64,000 bases of DNA from Deltaproteobacteria bacterium. Its GTDB lineage: Bacteria > Desulfobacterota > Desulfobacteria > Desulfobacterales > UBA5852. Below the pieces are notes generated by a model, which worked only from the letters and a program-made list of their open reading frames with translations, had not been told where the DNA came from and ran no database searches. This document shows positions 1-8,331 of the stretch, piece by piece; the first letter of the stretch is position 1, and the number at the start of each line of letters is the position of its first letter. The translations under genes were made by a program, and so were the position numbers. The DNA is taken from positions 1-64,000 of the forward strand of contig JAHLLS010000020.1 of assembly GCA_020444045.1 (NCBI GenBank). Reading direction: 5' to 3'.

Positions 1-180
1 AGTCCATCAAAGAAAAGTAACCAAAAGAAGGCGCCCGTATCACGAGCCCTTCGGGTTCGGCTGCGCGTCGAGGCTGCGGACGGATGCGCCGAAACTCGCC
101 CCGCTGATTGCGGGGCTCGGACAGCCGCCGCATCTCGTTGTCCACCGCCTCGATGCTCGGCCTCGTGACAAAGGGAGACT
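1..180. repeat. Probable dispersed intergenic repeat, cut by window edge
   Basis: This stretch carries no convincing gene. Read on the minus strand it is open throughout and gives an arginine/proline-rich peptide ending in a Phe-Gly-Tyr-Phe-Ser-Leu run, encoded by the complement of the AAAGAAAAGTAACCAAAAG segment near position 12. I recall very similar sequence as a common non-coding repeat in many proteobacterial genomes, often mis-annotated as short proteins. That is memory, not a search result. It also contains a short GCCCCGCTGATTGCGGGGC hairpin at about 98-116. Confidence 0.4.
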
Positions 181-245
181 TTACCCCCCCCACCATCTTT
201 TCAGGTTTTCGACGCCGTGAGCGGTCATGCGACCGCCGCAGCGTT

Positions 246-554
246 TTAGCGTCGGGGCAAGTCCGGGAGGATTTGACCGTCGATATGAATGGACAGCTGC
301 CCCTGCGGATCGCGTGACAGTGTGACGTGGGCTTCGGTTTTGCCGGCCAGGGGGCGATGGGTCCCCCGCAGAGCAGGAAAATCGAGTGTTTCCAACGCTT
401 CGAGGAGAAGTTCGATGTCTTTCTCCAGCCGGGGGCGTGCGTCCTCTTGTTTGAAATAGGTGCCGAGGGCCTGATCGTAACGCCGGCGGATGGCCGTTTC
501 GATACAATGCCGCCTCAAATCCAGTATCAGCTCAACCGGCCTATCCTTCGGCAT
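246..554 (-). CDS. Conserved hypothetical protein, 102 aa
   Basis: I do not recognise this family. The protein is charged, predicted cytoplasmic, with a helical N-terminal half (Arg/Glu-rich) and a C-terminal segment that looks like a short beta hairpin. The ATG at 554 is chosen because AAAGGAG lies 6 nt upstream; a longer reading frame to 608 would overlap the preceding gene and lacks a ribosome site. It begins only 11 bases after the stop of the radical SAM gene on the same strand, so the two are probably co-transcribed. Function unknown; a small partner of the radical SAM enzyme is possible but purely inferred. Confidence 0.6.
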   Translation of the reverse strand: MPKDRPVELILDLRRHCIETAIRRRYDQALGTYFKQEDARPRLEKDIELLLEALETLDFPALRGTHRPLAGKTEAHVTLSRDPQGQLSIHIDGQILPDLPRR

Positions 555-565
555 GTCGGCTCCTT

Positions 566-2170
566 TTAACGAACGTGTGGCGTTGGCAGAAAATCCACCC
601 AGCGCCATGCCGTTTTACCATCCGGCGTCCTTACCGTGCGCAGACCGTCCCGTTCCCGGGCCTGCTGCAAGGCATCCCCGATCGTGTCTTGAGGCCAGTT
701 CGGCAGAAGCGGCGCCACGCGTCGGGCCAGATCGTCCACGCGGGCTTCACTGGCATCATCAAAGGGATCGCTTTTTTCAAGGGTTTCGTTCATCATCATT
801 TCATAAAGAATCGCCGTCCGGTTCATGTTGTGGATTTGAGCCGCCTCGTCTTCGGAGGCTTCCCCGGACCGCATGCGGTTTTGGATATCATCCAGGTAGT
901 CCAGGAAGCGTGTCTGCCATTCTTCGGCGATGGCGTCCAACCGGGACGGGTCCATGCCGGCCGGCAGACAGATCGCGCGGTTGGCATGATAGTCGGGCCA
1001 GTGCCGGGACAACACCTTAAGCCCAAATGCGTCCGGATCATCGCCAATGGCGGTTCCCGGAAATGGCGCCAGCAGGTGAAATCCATAAAACAGCCCCCTT
1101 TCGCCCAGGCGTCGGGCAAAGGCCATGGTCTGCTCCAGTGTTTCGGTTGTTTCACCGGGCAGTCCCAGAATAAAGGAGGCATGGGCCTCCATGCCGGCCT
1201 GGCGACACATGGCGACCGCGGTCTCCACTTGTTCCAGCGAAATTTTTTTACGAATGCGTTTCAGGATATCGGGATTGCCCGACTCGATCCCGAAACTGAC
1301 GGCATGGCAGCCGGCCGCGCGCATGCGGGTGAGCAGCGCTACCGACACCGTATCGACCCTGGCAAAGGAGGACCATCTGATTTTCAATCCGCGCCGGACG
1401 ATTTCATCGCAGATGGCGAGGCAGTGGCGTTCATTGGCCGTGAACAGGTCGTCGGCCACGTTGACCTGGCGAAAGCCGAGCGCGGCCAGGCCTTCGATTT
1501 CATCCACCACCCGCTCCGGTGGCCGATAGTGCACGCGGGCCCCCACCATCCGGCGGCCGACGCAAAACGCACATTGAAAGGGACATCCCCGGCTGGTGGT
1601 GACACTGACCGGCATCCCCAGGGTGCGATAGCGACCAAGGGGCAGACCATGGCGCGCCGGTTCCGGCAGGCAGCCCAAATCGATCACGGGATCCCGCCAG
1701 GCAGTTTGATGAACGCTGCCGTTGGCGCGATAGGCTAGGCCCGGGATGGTCCCCCAGCGCTGGGGCCGGTTGGCGTCGTTCAACAGGTCCAGCAGGGTTT
1801 GTTCCCCTTCGCCGCGCACAATCACATCCAGCTCAGGCACGGCCGTCAGGGTTGCTTCAGTGCTGAAGGTCACATGCGGTCCGCCCATGACCGTCAATAC
1901 GTCGGGGGCGATTCGCTTGACGTCACGGATGAGAGCAAACGCGGTTTCAGCACTCATGGTAACGGCTGTAGCGCCCACCACGTCCGGCCGGAATTCTTCC
2001 AGAACGTCGGCAATGGTGTTCGGGGTTTGTGGTAAGACAACCAGGTCGAGGATGCGCACGGTCACCCCGGCGGCTTCCAGCGCACCGGCCAGATAGGCCA
2101 GGCCCAATGGCGGGGAGGGGGTTTCCGATAAGGGGTAGAAGGGATTGATGAGCAGCACGCGATCGGCCAT
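566..2170 (-). CDS. B12-binding domain radical SAM protein (BchE/cyclase-like family)
   Basis: The 534-residue protein has an N-terminal cobalamin-binding-type Rossmann domain (about residues 1-140, with a MGGPHVTF motif near 95-102) and a radical SAM core with the CxxxCxxC cluster ligands at about C196, C200 and C203 (GCPFQCAFC). This architecture belongs to the class of B12-dependent radical SAM enzymes related to BchE, which carry out methylations or oxidative ring chemistry on varied substrates. The canonical DxHxxG cobalamin motif is not evident, which is common in this subfamily, so cobalamin use is uncertain. Substrate cannot be told. It heads a two-gene unit with the small protein at 246-554. 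Confidence 0.85.
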   Translation of the reverse strand: MADRVLLINPFYPLSETPSPPLGLAYLAGALEAAGVTVRILDLVVLPQTPNTIADVLEEFRPDVVGATAVTMSAETAFALIRDVKRIAPDVLTVMGGPHVTFSTEATLTAVPELDVIVRGEGEQTLLDLLNDANRPQRWGTIPGLAYRANGSVHQTAWRDPVIDLGCLPEPARHGLPLGRYRTLGMPVSVTTSRGCPFQCAFCVGRRMVGARVHYRPPERVVDEIEGLAALGFRQVNVADDLFTANERHCLAICDEIVRRGLKIRWSSFARVDTVSVALLTRMRAAGCHAVSFGIESGNPDILKRIRKKISLEQVETAVAMCRQAGMEAHASFILGLPGETTETLEQTMAFARRLGERGLFYGFHLLAPFPGTAIGDDPDAFGLKVLSRHWPDYHANRAICLPAGMDPSRLDAIAEEWQTRFLDYLDDIQNRMRSGEASEDEAAQIHNMNRTAILYEMMMNETLEKSDPFDDASEARVDDLARRVAPLLPNWPQDTIGDALQQARERDGLRTVRTPDGKTAWRWVDFLPTPHVR

Positions 2171-2297
2171 TTATTCAGGATTCACCCCATTGATCGTTGT
2201 TGGGAGAGTACCGTCCAAGGAGAATTGATGGTGTTGAGTTGCCATCGTTTGTATCGTCTTGATGCCGTTTTACTGCCCGGCGACGTATCGAAAGAAA

Positions 2298-2323
2298 AAG
2301 GCCCGGAACGAATTCCGGGCCTT
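2298..2323 (-). terminator. Rho-independent terminator of fhs
   Basis: A perfect 11-bp stem (AAGGCCCGGAA / TTCCGGGCCTT) with a 4-nt loop lies 27 bases beyond the fhs stop codon. On the minus strand it is followed by a T-rich tail (TTTCTTT), the classical form of an intrinsic terminator. Confidence 0.9.
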
Positions 2324-2349
2324 GATTCAACAGAGCTGGTCAGCGTCGA

Positions 2350-4113
2350 TTAGAACAAACCGCTGACTTTGCCGGTTTCGGTATCCACGTCGATCCGGCG
2401 GAAGGCCGGGTTGGAACTGGTACCCGGCATCAGGCTGATGGTGCCGGCGCAGGGACAGAGGAACTTGGCGCCGGAGTAGATCAGCACGTCGCGGATGGGC
2501 AGGGTCCAGCCCTTGGGCACACCCTTGCGGACCGGGTCGTGGCTCAGGCTGAGATGGGATTTCACCATCATGGTGGCGAAGTCGTCGTATTTGGGATCGT
2601 TTTCCAGCATCTTGGCCTTGGCTTCCGCTTCCGGTGTCCAGGACACGCCGTCGGCGCCGTAGACTTCTTTGGCGATAGTGTCGACACGGTCGCGCAACTT
2701 CATCTCCAACGGATAGAGGAACTTGAAGTCGTTGGTTTCGTTGCAGGCGTCGATAACGGCATCGGCAAATTCCAGAGCGCCGTCGCCGCCTTTTTCCCAG
2801 TGCTTGGACTCGGCGCAACGGGCACCCGCGGCCTCGGCGGCCTTACGAACGATGGCGCATTCCGCATCCGTATCGGTATAGAAGCGGTTGATGCAGACCA
2901 CCGGATTAATGCCGGCCTTGCGTATGACGCCAATCATGTGGACCATGTTCTCGCAGCCCTTTTCCACCAGCTCGAGATTTTCCTTGGTGTAGGCTTCGTC
3001 CATGGCTTTACCGGCGACCACGGCGGGGCCGCCGCCGTGCATTTTCAGGGCCCGGATGGTAGAGGTCAGAACAGACACATGGGGTTTCAGACCGCTGAAG
3101 CGGCACTTGACGTTCCAGAACTTTTCGAAACCGATGTCGGCGGCGAAGCCGGATTCGGTGACGTGGTAATCGAACAGCTTCAGGCCGACACGGTCGGCGA
3201 TGATGGAGCTCTGACCCACGGCGATGTTGGCGAACGGTCCGGCGTGCACCATGCAGGGATTATATTCGGCGGTGCACATCAAGGTCGGGTTGATAGTGTT
3301 GCGCATGAAGGCCGCCATGGCGCCGCCCACTTCCAGATCGCCGGTGGTCACGGGTTTGCCGCTCTTGTCGAAGGCCACCGTGATTTCGTCCATGCGTTTG
3401 CGCAAGTCCGCCAGGTCCCGCACCACGGCCAGGATGGCCATGAGCTCGGAGCCGACGGCGATGCCGAACCGGGACTGCATGGTGTAGCCATCGTAGCGGC
3501 CCCCAAGGCCGATGACGATGTTGCGCAGGGCCTGGGCGCAGAAATCGATGATCCAGCCCATTTCGATGCGGGTGGGGTCGATGTCCAGCCGGCGCATCTT
3601 GGTCAGGCGGGCGAGCTGCTCGTCATTGTAGTTGCGTTCATGCTGCATGCGGGCGGTCAATGCCACCATGGCCAGGTTGTGGGCGTTCATGATGTCGTTG
3701 ATGTCGCCGGTGAGGCCCAGGGAGAATTCGGTCATGGGGATCAGCAGGGAGTTTCCGCCGCCGGCCGCGGTGCCCTTGACATTCATGGTGGGGCCGCCGG
3801 AAGGCTGTCGCAGGGCGCCGCCAACGTTGACGCCGCGTTTGCCGAGCCCTTCCATCAACCCGCAGGAGGTGGTGCTCTTGCCTTCCCCTAATGGGGTCGG
3901 GGTAATGGCGGTTACTTCGATGTACTTCCCGTCGGGTTTGTCTTTCAGACGGTTGATGATTTTAAGGAAGTCAAGTTTTGCCAGCCGTCCCATGGGCAGC
4001 ATTTCTTCCTGTTGCAGGCCGAGCTTCTCGCGCCATTCATCGGGGGTGGGCATATTCTTTTCTGCCGCCTCGGAAATTTGCCAGTCTGCCATATTAACTG
4101 CATCGTAAGCCAT
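2350..4113 (-). CDS. fhs: Formate--tetrahydrofolate ligase
   Basis: Formate-THF ligase (FTHFS, EC 6.3.4.3) activates formate with ATP onto tetrahydrofolate in the methyl branch of the Wood-Ljungdahl pathway or in C1 metabolism. The 587-residue length is somewhat above the usual 555-560, from an N-terminal extension of about 30 residues. The P-loop [11 protein letters not shown] is at residues 71-81, followed by the conserved glycine-rich segment with QPSGGP and FSLGLTGD. The ATG at 4113 has GGAGGAGAGG upstream; a second ATG 21 bases in is possible. It stands alone between a promoter-like sequence and a terminator, 16 kb from the methylene-THF reductase operon in this window, which would use its product after cyclohydrolase/dehydrogenase steps. 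Confidence 0.97.
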   Translation of the reverse strand: MAYDAVNMADWQISEAAEKNMPTPDEWREKLGLQQEEMLPMGRLAKLDFLKIINRLKDKPDGKYIEVTAITPTPLGEGKSTTSCGLMEGLGKRGVNVGGALRQPSGGPTMNVKGTAAGGGNSLLIPMTEFSLGLTGDINDIMNAHNLAMVALTARMQHERNYNDEQLARLTKMRRLDIDPTRIEMGWIIDFCAQALRNIVIGLGGRYDGYTMQSRFGIAVGSELMAILAVVRDLADLRKRMDEITVAFDKSGKPVTTGDLEVGGAMAAFMRNTINPTLMCTAEYNPCMVHAGPFANIAVGQSSIIADRVGLKLFDYHVTESGFAADIGFEKFWNVKCRFSGLKPHVSVLTSTIRALKMHGGGPAVVAGKAMDEAYTKENLELVEKGCENMVHMIGVIRKAGINPVVCINRFYTDTDAECAIVRKAAEAAGARCAESKHWEKGGDGALEFADAVIDACNETNDFKFLYPLEMKLRDRVDTIAKEVYGADGVSWTPEAEAKAKMLENDPKYDDFATMMVKSHLSLSHDPVRKGVPKGWTLPIRDVLIYSGAKFLCPCAGTISLMPGTSSNPAFRRIDVDTETGKVSGLF

Positions 4114-4278
4114 TTATCCTCTCCTCCTTCGTCAAGTTATTGGATGAAACGGACACCGAACCGAACGGTAAACGTTGGTTCCCTTAAGAGCCGCGAAAAA
4201 CAGGTAGGACTATCTGGTGTTTGCAGCGTGGTGCCGGGATTTCCGCCCCGGCCGCAACCATTCGAAAAGAACTTCGAA

Positions 4279-4307
4279 CTTGTAGCATTCCGGTGGATTT
4301 TTGGCAA
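4279..4307 (-). promoter_or_regulatory. Candidate sigma70-type promoter of fhs
   Basis: On the minus strand TTGCCA and TACAAG are separated by 17 bases, about 165 bases upstream of the fhs start, in the 229-base gap before the ABC exporter. The match is 5/6 and 4/6 to consensus. No folate riboswitch was recognised in the long leader. Confidence 0.4.
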
Positions 4308-4342
4308 GGGTAAATCGTTGGTGAAGCAACGACCCGGCGCGC

Positions 4343-6343
4343 TCAGCCCTGCAGGTGCTGCAGCCGGTAGTAAAAAGCCTGGCGGGCCATCAAATCGGCG
4401 TGGCTGCCGGATTCGATGATATTGCCGTGGTGCAGGACAAGGATTTGGTCGGCCTGTTTGACGGTGGACAGGCGATGGGCCACCAGAAAGGTCGTTCGGC
4501 CGGTGGTAAGTCGTTGCAGGGCTTCCTGAATGCGGTTTTCGGTTTCCGAATCGATATAGGAGGTGGCTTCGTCGAGGATGATGATATCCGGCCGGCGGGC
4601 AAAGGCGCGGGCAATGGAAAGCAGCTGGCGTTCCCCGCTGGACAAGGATGCGCCGCCTTCGTTCAGCGGGGTGTCCAGGCCCTGGGGCAGGTGCATGACG
4701 AAATCCAGACAATTGGCATCGGCTAATATGGTACGGAGGGTTTCGTCCGACACGGTCGAGCGTTGCGAGAGGATATTGTCGCGGATCGATCCGGAGAACA
4801 GAAACGGGTCCTGCATGACCAAGGCCATGCGCTGGCGTAGGATGGCCGGGTCCCACTCCCGGATATCGCGTCCGTTGATGCGGATAGTGCCGGTATCGGG
4901 CAGGTGAAAGCGCCCCAGGAGCTGGGTCAGGGTGGTTTTGCCGGATCCGGTCGGTCCCACCAGCGCGATGGTGCTGCCGGCCGTGACCTCAAAGGAGATA
5001 TCCTGCAGCACCGGCTCTCCGGGAAGATAGCTGAAAGAAACCCGGTCGAAAACAATATGGGACAGGGGGCTTTCGTCTGACGCGGGGGCCTGTGGCCGGG
5101 AGTCTCGGGGGCGGGGGAGCATTTCCGGACTGTCCATCACCTGGAAAAGGCGTTCCGCCGAGGCCAGGGCATTCTGGAGGATATTGTATTTTTCGGAGAG
5201 ATCGCGGATCGGCCGGAAAAACATGCGCATATAGGAAATGAAGGCCACCAGGATGCCCAGGGTCATGTCGCCGGACAGGATGCGGTTGCCGCCGTACAGA
5301 ATGACGATGGCGACGGTGATGATGCCCAGCACTTCCACCAGCGGCATGAAGATGGCCAGGATATGAATCTGTTCCATGCCGGCCTGATAATTTTCGTGAT
5401 TCAGGCGTCGAAACCGTTTTTCGTTGTCGGTTTCCCTACGAAAGGACTGGATGACGCGTATGCCGCCGATGGTTTCCGCAAAACGGGTGTTGATTTCGGC
5501 GACTTTTATCCGCAGCCGCCGGAATACATCGCGGACCCGGCGGGAGAACCACCATGATGCCAGGCCGACCAGCGGCAGAACGGTGAAGGCAGCCAAGGCC
5601 AGGCGCCAGTTCATGCTCATCAGCACGATGCCGATCCCGATCAGGAGAAAGAAATCCTTGAAGAGCATGGAAAGAACGGAGGTGAAAAGCTCATGCATGT
5701 TCTGCACGTCATTGGTGACCCGGGTCACCAGGCGTCCCACCGGATTGCGGGCAAAGAAGGTCATGGAAAATTGCTGCATTCGCCTGAACAATGCCAGGCG
5801 CAGGTCGTGCATCACGAAATGGCCGGCTTTTTCCATGGTAACTTTCTGAATGAAGTTGATGATGAAATCCATCATGATCAACACCAGATAGGCCGCAGCG
5901 ATCAGCAGCAGGCCCGTCAAATGGGGCTGGCGCAGGTGCCGGCGTTCTTCCGGGGACAGGCGGTCCAGATCTTGATAGGCGATGGCCCAGCCCGCATCCC
6001 GGCGAACTATCAGCTCGGGGTAGCGCGCCCGCAGGGCCGGCAGGGCGGGATTGTCATTGGAAAGCATTAGCCAGCGTTTCGTCCGGGAGGAGGTTTCCTC
6101 AGCCGGTTTGTTGCTGTCCGATGGTATGCTATCCGTCTGCACCGGCACGATATAACGGTCGATGGCCATTTTGGTGAGATAAGGCAGCGTCAGGTCCAGG
6201 GCGGTGAGAAGCAGGACCAGAGCGACAGAGGCCGCCAGCATGGCGCGGTAGGGTGTCAGAAAGGGCAGCAGTCTTGCAAGCAAGCGAAGGTCCCGCTGCT
6301 TGTCCAACTGGCCTTCTTCAAAATAGCCCCCGTCATGCTGCAT
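4343..6343 (-). CDS. ABC exporter half-transporter, catalytic partner of a heterodimer
   Basis: This is a fused membrane/ATPase exporter subunit (666 aa). The membrane domain spans about residues 33-390 and the nucleotide-binding domain about 430-665. Walker A is GPTGSGKTT at 463-471 and Walker B ends in a canonical catalytic Glu at about 592 (IILDEATS). The signature is LSSGE rather than LSGGQ at about 567. An unusual charged insertion of roughly 80 residues (66-145) separates the first two membrane helices and probably faces the outside. The start overlaps the upstream partner gene by 11 bases. With that partner it should form an asymmetric exporter of the TM287/288 or BmrCD kind for drugs or lipids; the substrate is unknown. 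Confidence 0.9.
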   Translation of the reverse strand: MQHDGGYFEEGQLDKQRDLRLLARLLPFLTPYRAMLAASVALVLLLTALDLTLPYLTKMAIDRYIVPVQTDSIPSDSNKPAEETSSRTKRWLMLSNDNPALPALRARYPELIVRRDAGWAIAYQDLDRLSPEERRHLRQPHLTGLLLIAAAYLVLIMMDFIINFIQKVTMEKAGHFVMHDLRLALFRRMQQFSMTFFARNPVGRLVTRVTNDVQNMHELFTSVLSMLFKDFFLLIGIGIVLMSMNWRLALAAFTVLPLVGLASWWFSRRVRDVFRRLRIKVAEINTRFAETIGGIRVIQSFRRETDNEKRFRRLNHENYQAGMEQIHILAIFMPLVEVLGIITVAIVILYGGNRILSGDMTLGILVAFISYMRMFFRPIRDLSEKYNILQNALASAERLFQVMDSPEMLPRPRDSRPQAPASDESPLSHIVFDRVSFSYLPGEPVLQDISFEVTAGSTIALVGPTGSGKTTLTQLLGRFHLPDTGTIRINGRDIREWDPAILRQRMALVMQDPFLFSGSIRDNILSQRSTVSDETLRTILADANCLDFVMHLPQGLDTPLNEGGASLSSGERQLLSIARAFARRPDIIILDEATSYIDSETENRIQEALQRLTTGRTTFLVAHRLSTVKQADQILVLHHGNIIESGSHADLMARQAFYYRLQHLQG

Positions 6344-8090
6344 CGAGGGCCTCCGTCACGGCTTGCATTTGGGCGGTTTCGGCGTAATAGCCGCCGTCTC
6401 TGACCAAGTCATCATGATTCCCGGCCGCCACGATGCGGCCGTGCTGCAGGACGACAATTCGATCGGCCTGACGAATGGCCGACAGCCGGTGGGTGGCGAT
6501 CAGTAGTGTGCGCACGCCCTGAAGACCTTGCAGGGTATCGATCAGGCGGCGGCCGGTGGCCATATCCACCTGACTGATGGGATCGTCCAGGAGCATCAGG
6601 GGTGCTTCCACCAACAGGGCCCGGGCCAGGGCGATGCGCTGTTTCTGGCCGCCGGAGAGGACGACGCCTTTTTCTCCCACGAGGGTGTCCAGGCCCCGGG
6701 GAAAGGCGGCCATGGTCCGGGTCAGGGCCGCCTGCGCCAGAACGGTGTCTAAACGGTGTTGGTCCACCTGCCGACCCAGGGTGATGTTGTCACGGATGGT
6801 GCCGGCAAACAGGAAGGGTTCCTGGGGAACGCTGGACATCAGGCCGCGCAGACAATTTAGACGAATATCGCGCAGATCGATCCCATTTAAAAGGATTCGC
6901 CCTGCAGTAGGATCATACAGCCGGGGGATCAGGTTCAGCAGCGTCGTCTTGCCGGCTCCGGGAGGGCCTACGATGCCCAGCGTCTGGCCGGGTTCGACCG
7001 TCAGTTCGATATCCTGCAGCACCGGGGAGGCGGGCGTTGCACGTTCGCCGGCGCGGTAGTGAAACGACACGCCCTGAAAGGCTAGGGTGCAGGGCGGGGT
7101 GAGGTGTGCCGTGGCGTTGGGCCGGTCTTCGATGTGGGGTTGGGTCGTGAGAATGGTATTCAGGCGCTGCAGCGAGGCTTTGCCACGCTGGATCAGGTTG
7201 GTTACCCAGCCCATGGCCATCATGGGCCATGTGAGCAGGCCGAGGTAGCTGATAAAGGCGACGAACTCGCCGGGCGTGATTTCTTGCAGGATGGTTTGGC
7301 GTCCGCCGATGCCGAGCACGATCACCATGCTGAGATTGGTGAGCAGCACCATCATGGGCATAAAGGCGCCGGTCACCCGAACCAGGGCAAGGTTCTCATT
7401 CACATAGCGGCGGGACGCTGTTTCCACCGCGTCGGCCGAGGCCGCTTGCCAGGTATAGGCCTTGATGACTCGAATTCCGGCCAGGCGTTCGCGGACGACT
7501 TCGGTCAGGTCGGAAAATGATTTTTGGACGGTCTGGTAGCGCTTGTGCATCTGGCGGCTGAAAAAACGTGTACCGAAAACGATCAGCGGTGCCGGGATGA
7601 GGACCAGCAAGGTGAGTTGGACATTGATGTAGAGCATGAACCCGATGGCGGCTGCCCCCAGGACGATGGCATCGTTGAGGGCCACCATGCCCATGCCCGT
7701 GGCCATGCGCACCTGGTTGATGTCGTTGGTGGCATGGGCCATGAGGTCGCCGGTGGCGGCGGTATCGAAAAACCGGGCGGAGAGGTGCTGCAAGTGCCCA
7801 AACAGGCGGTTGCGCAAGGCTTCCTCGACACGCCGGGAGGTGCCCAGCAGGCAGCGCCGCCAGACATAGCGAAACCCCCCAATGCACAGCCCCACGATCA
7901 GGATCATGAAGGCCTGCCGCATCAACCCTTCCCAGGAGGCCTGGTAGAGGGTCAGTTCATCCACGGCGGTTTTGATGATGCGGGGGATGATCAGTTGCAG
8001 AAAATCGACGATGATCAGGCTGATCAGGCCGATGATGATGCGGGTGCGGTTTTCGATGAGGCTGGGTTTGATCAGGCGTAGCGGGTTCAA
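6333..8090 (-). CDS. ABC exporter half-transporter with degenerate ATP site
   Basis: This 585-residue half-transporter has six predicted membrane helices (about 15-300) and an ATPase domain with Walker A GPPGAGKTT (375-383) and a canonical signature LSGGQ (478-482). The residue after the Walker B aspartate is Asp (LLDDP, about 503) instead of the catalytic Glu. Paired with the LSSGE signature of the downstream subunit, this predicts one degenerate and one competent ATP site, the hallmark of heterodimeric type IV exporters. The start appears to be TTG at 8090, with AGGGAAA just upstream, because no ATG occurs before the first membrane helix. Confidence 0.9.
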   Translation of the reverse strand: MNPLRLIKPSLIENRTRIIIGLISLIIVDFLQLIIPRIIKTAVDELTLYQASWEGLMRQAFMILIVGLCIGGFRYVWRRCLLGTSRRVEEALRNRLFGHLQHLSARFFDTAATGDLMAHATNDINQVRMATGMGMVALNDAIVLGAAAIGFMLYINVQLTLLVLIPAPLIVFGTRFFSRQMHKRYQTVQKSFSDLTEVVRERLAGIRVIKAYTWQAASADAVETASRRYVNENLALVRVTGAFMPMMVLLTNLSMVIVLGIGGRQTILQEITPGEFVAFISYLGLLTWPMMAMGWVTNLIQRGKASLQRLNTILTTQPHIEDRPNATAHLTPPCTLAFQGVSFHYRAGERATPASPVLQDIELTVEPGQTLGIVGPPGAGKTTLLNLIPRLYDPTAGRILLNGIDLRDIRLNCLRGLMSSVPQEPFLFAGTIRDNITLGRQVDQHRLDTVLAQAALTRTMAAFPRGLDTLVGEKGVVLSGGQKQRIALARALLVEAPLMLLDDPISQVDMATGRRLIDTLQGLQGVRTLLIATHRLSAIRQADRIVVLQHGRIVAAGNHDDLVRDGGYYAETAQMQAVTEALDAA

Positions 8091-8235
8091 AATACGGTTT
8101 TCCCTGGTCCTTTATCAACCGTTCGTGTGAGCGCAGAAGGGGCTGTTGACTTTTAAACACATTAAGACCGTTTCCCGGTAGGGTCAATTAATGACCGACA
8201 GGGGGGCGCCGGGGCCGGGTTTCATCACCCTGTTG

Positions 8236-8263
8236 TTGATTTGGAACCCTATGAAATTAATAA
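8236..8263 (+). promoter_or_regulatory. Candidate promoter for the RNase II-family gene
   Basis: TTGATT and TAATAA are spaced by 16 bases in the AT-rich part of the region between the divergent exporter and nuclease genes. A strong AAAGGAGG lies at 8273-8280 but too far upstream of the nuclease start to serve it. Confidence 0.35.
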
Positions 8264-8331
8264 AATTTTTTTAAAGGAGGGGCGGTTTCGGCGATTGACT
8301 TTAAACAACGCGGTTGATACTTTGCAAGGTT

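Noticed and set aside
575..1738. A 387-codon plus-strand frame opposite the radical SAM gene
   Set aside because: Complement of a conserved gene; no recognisable domain.
2539..3891. A 450-codon open frame on the plus strand opposite fhs
   Set aside because: It is antisense to a clearly conserved gene, has His/Gly/Val-biased composition typical of complement frames of GC-rich genes, and no family motif.
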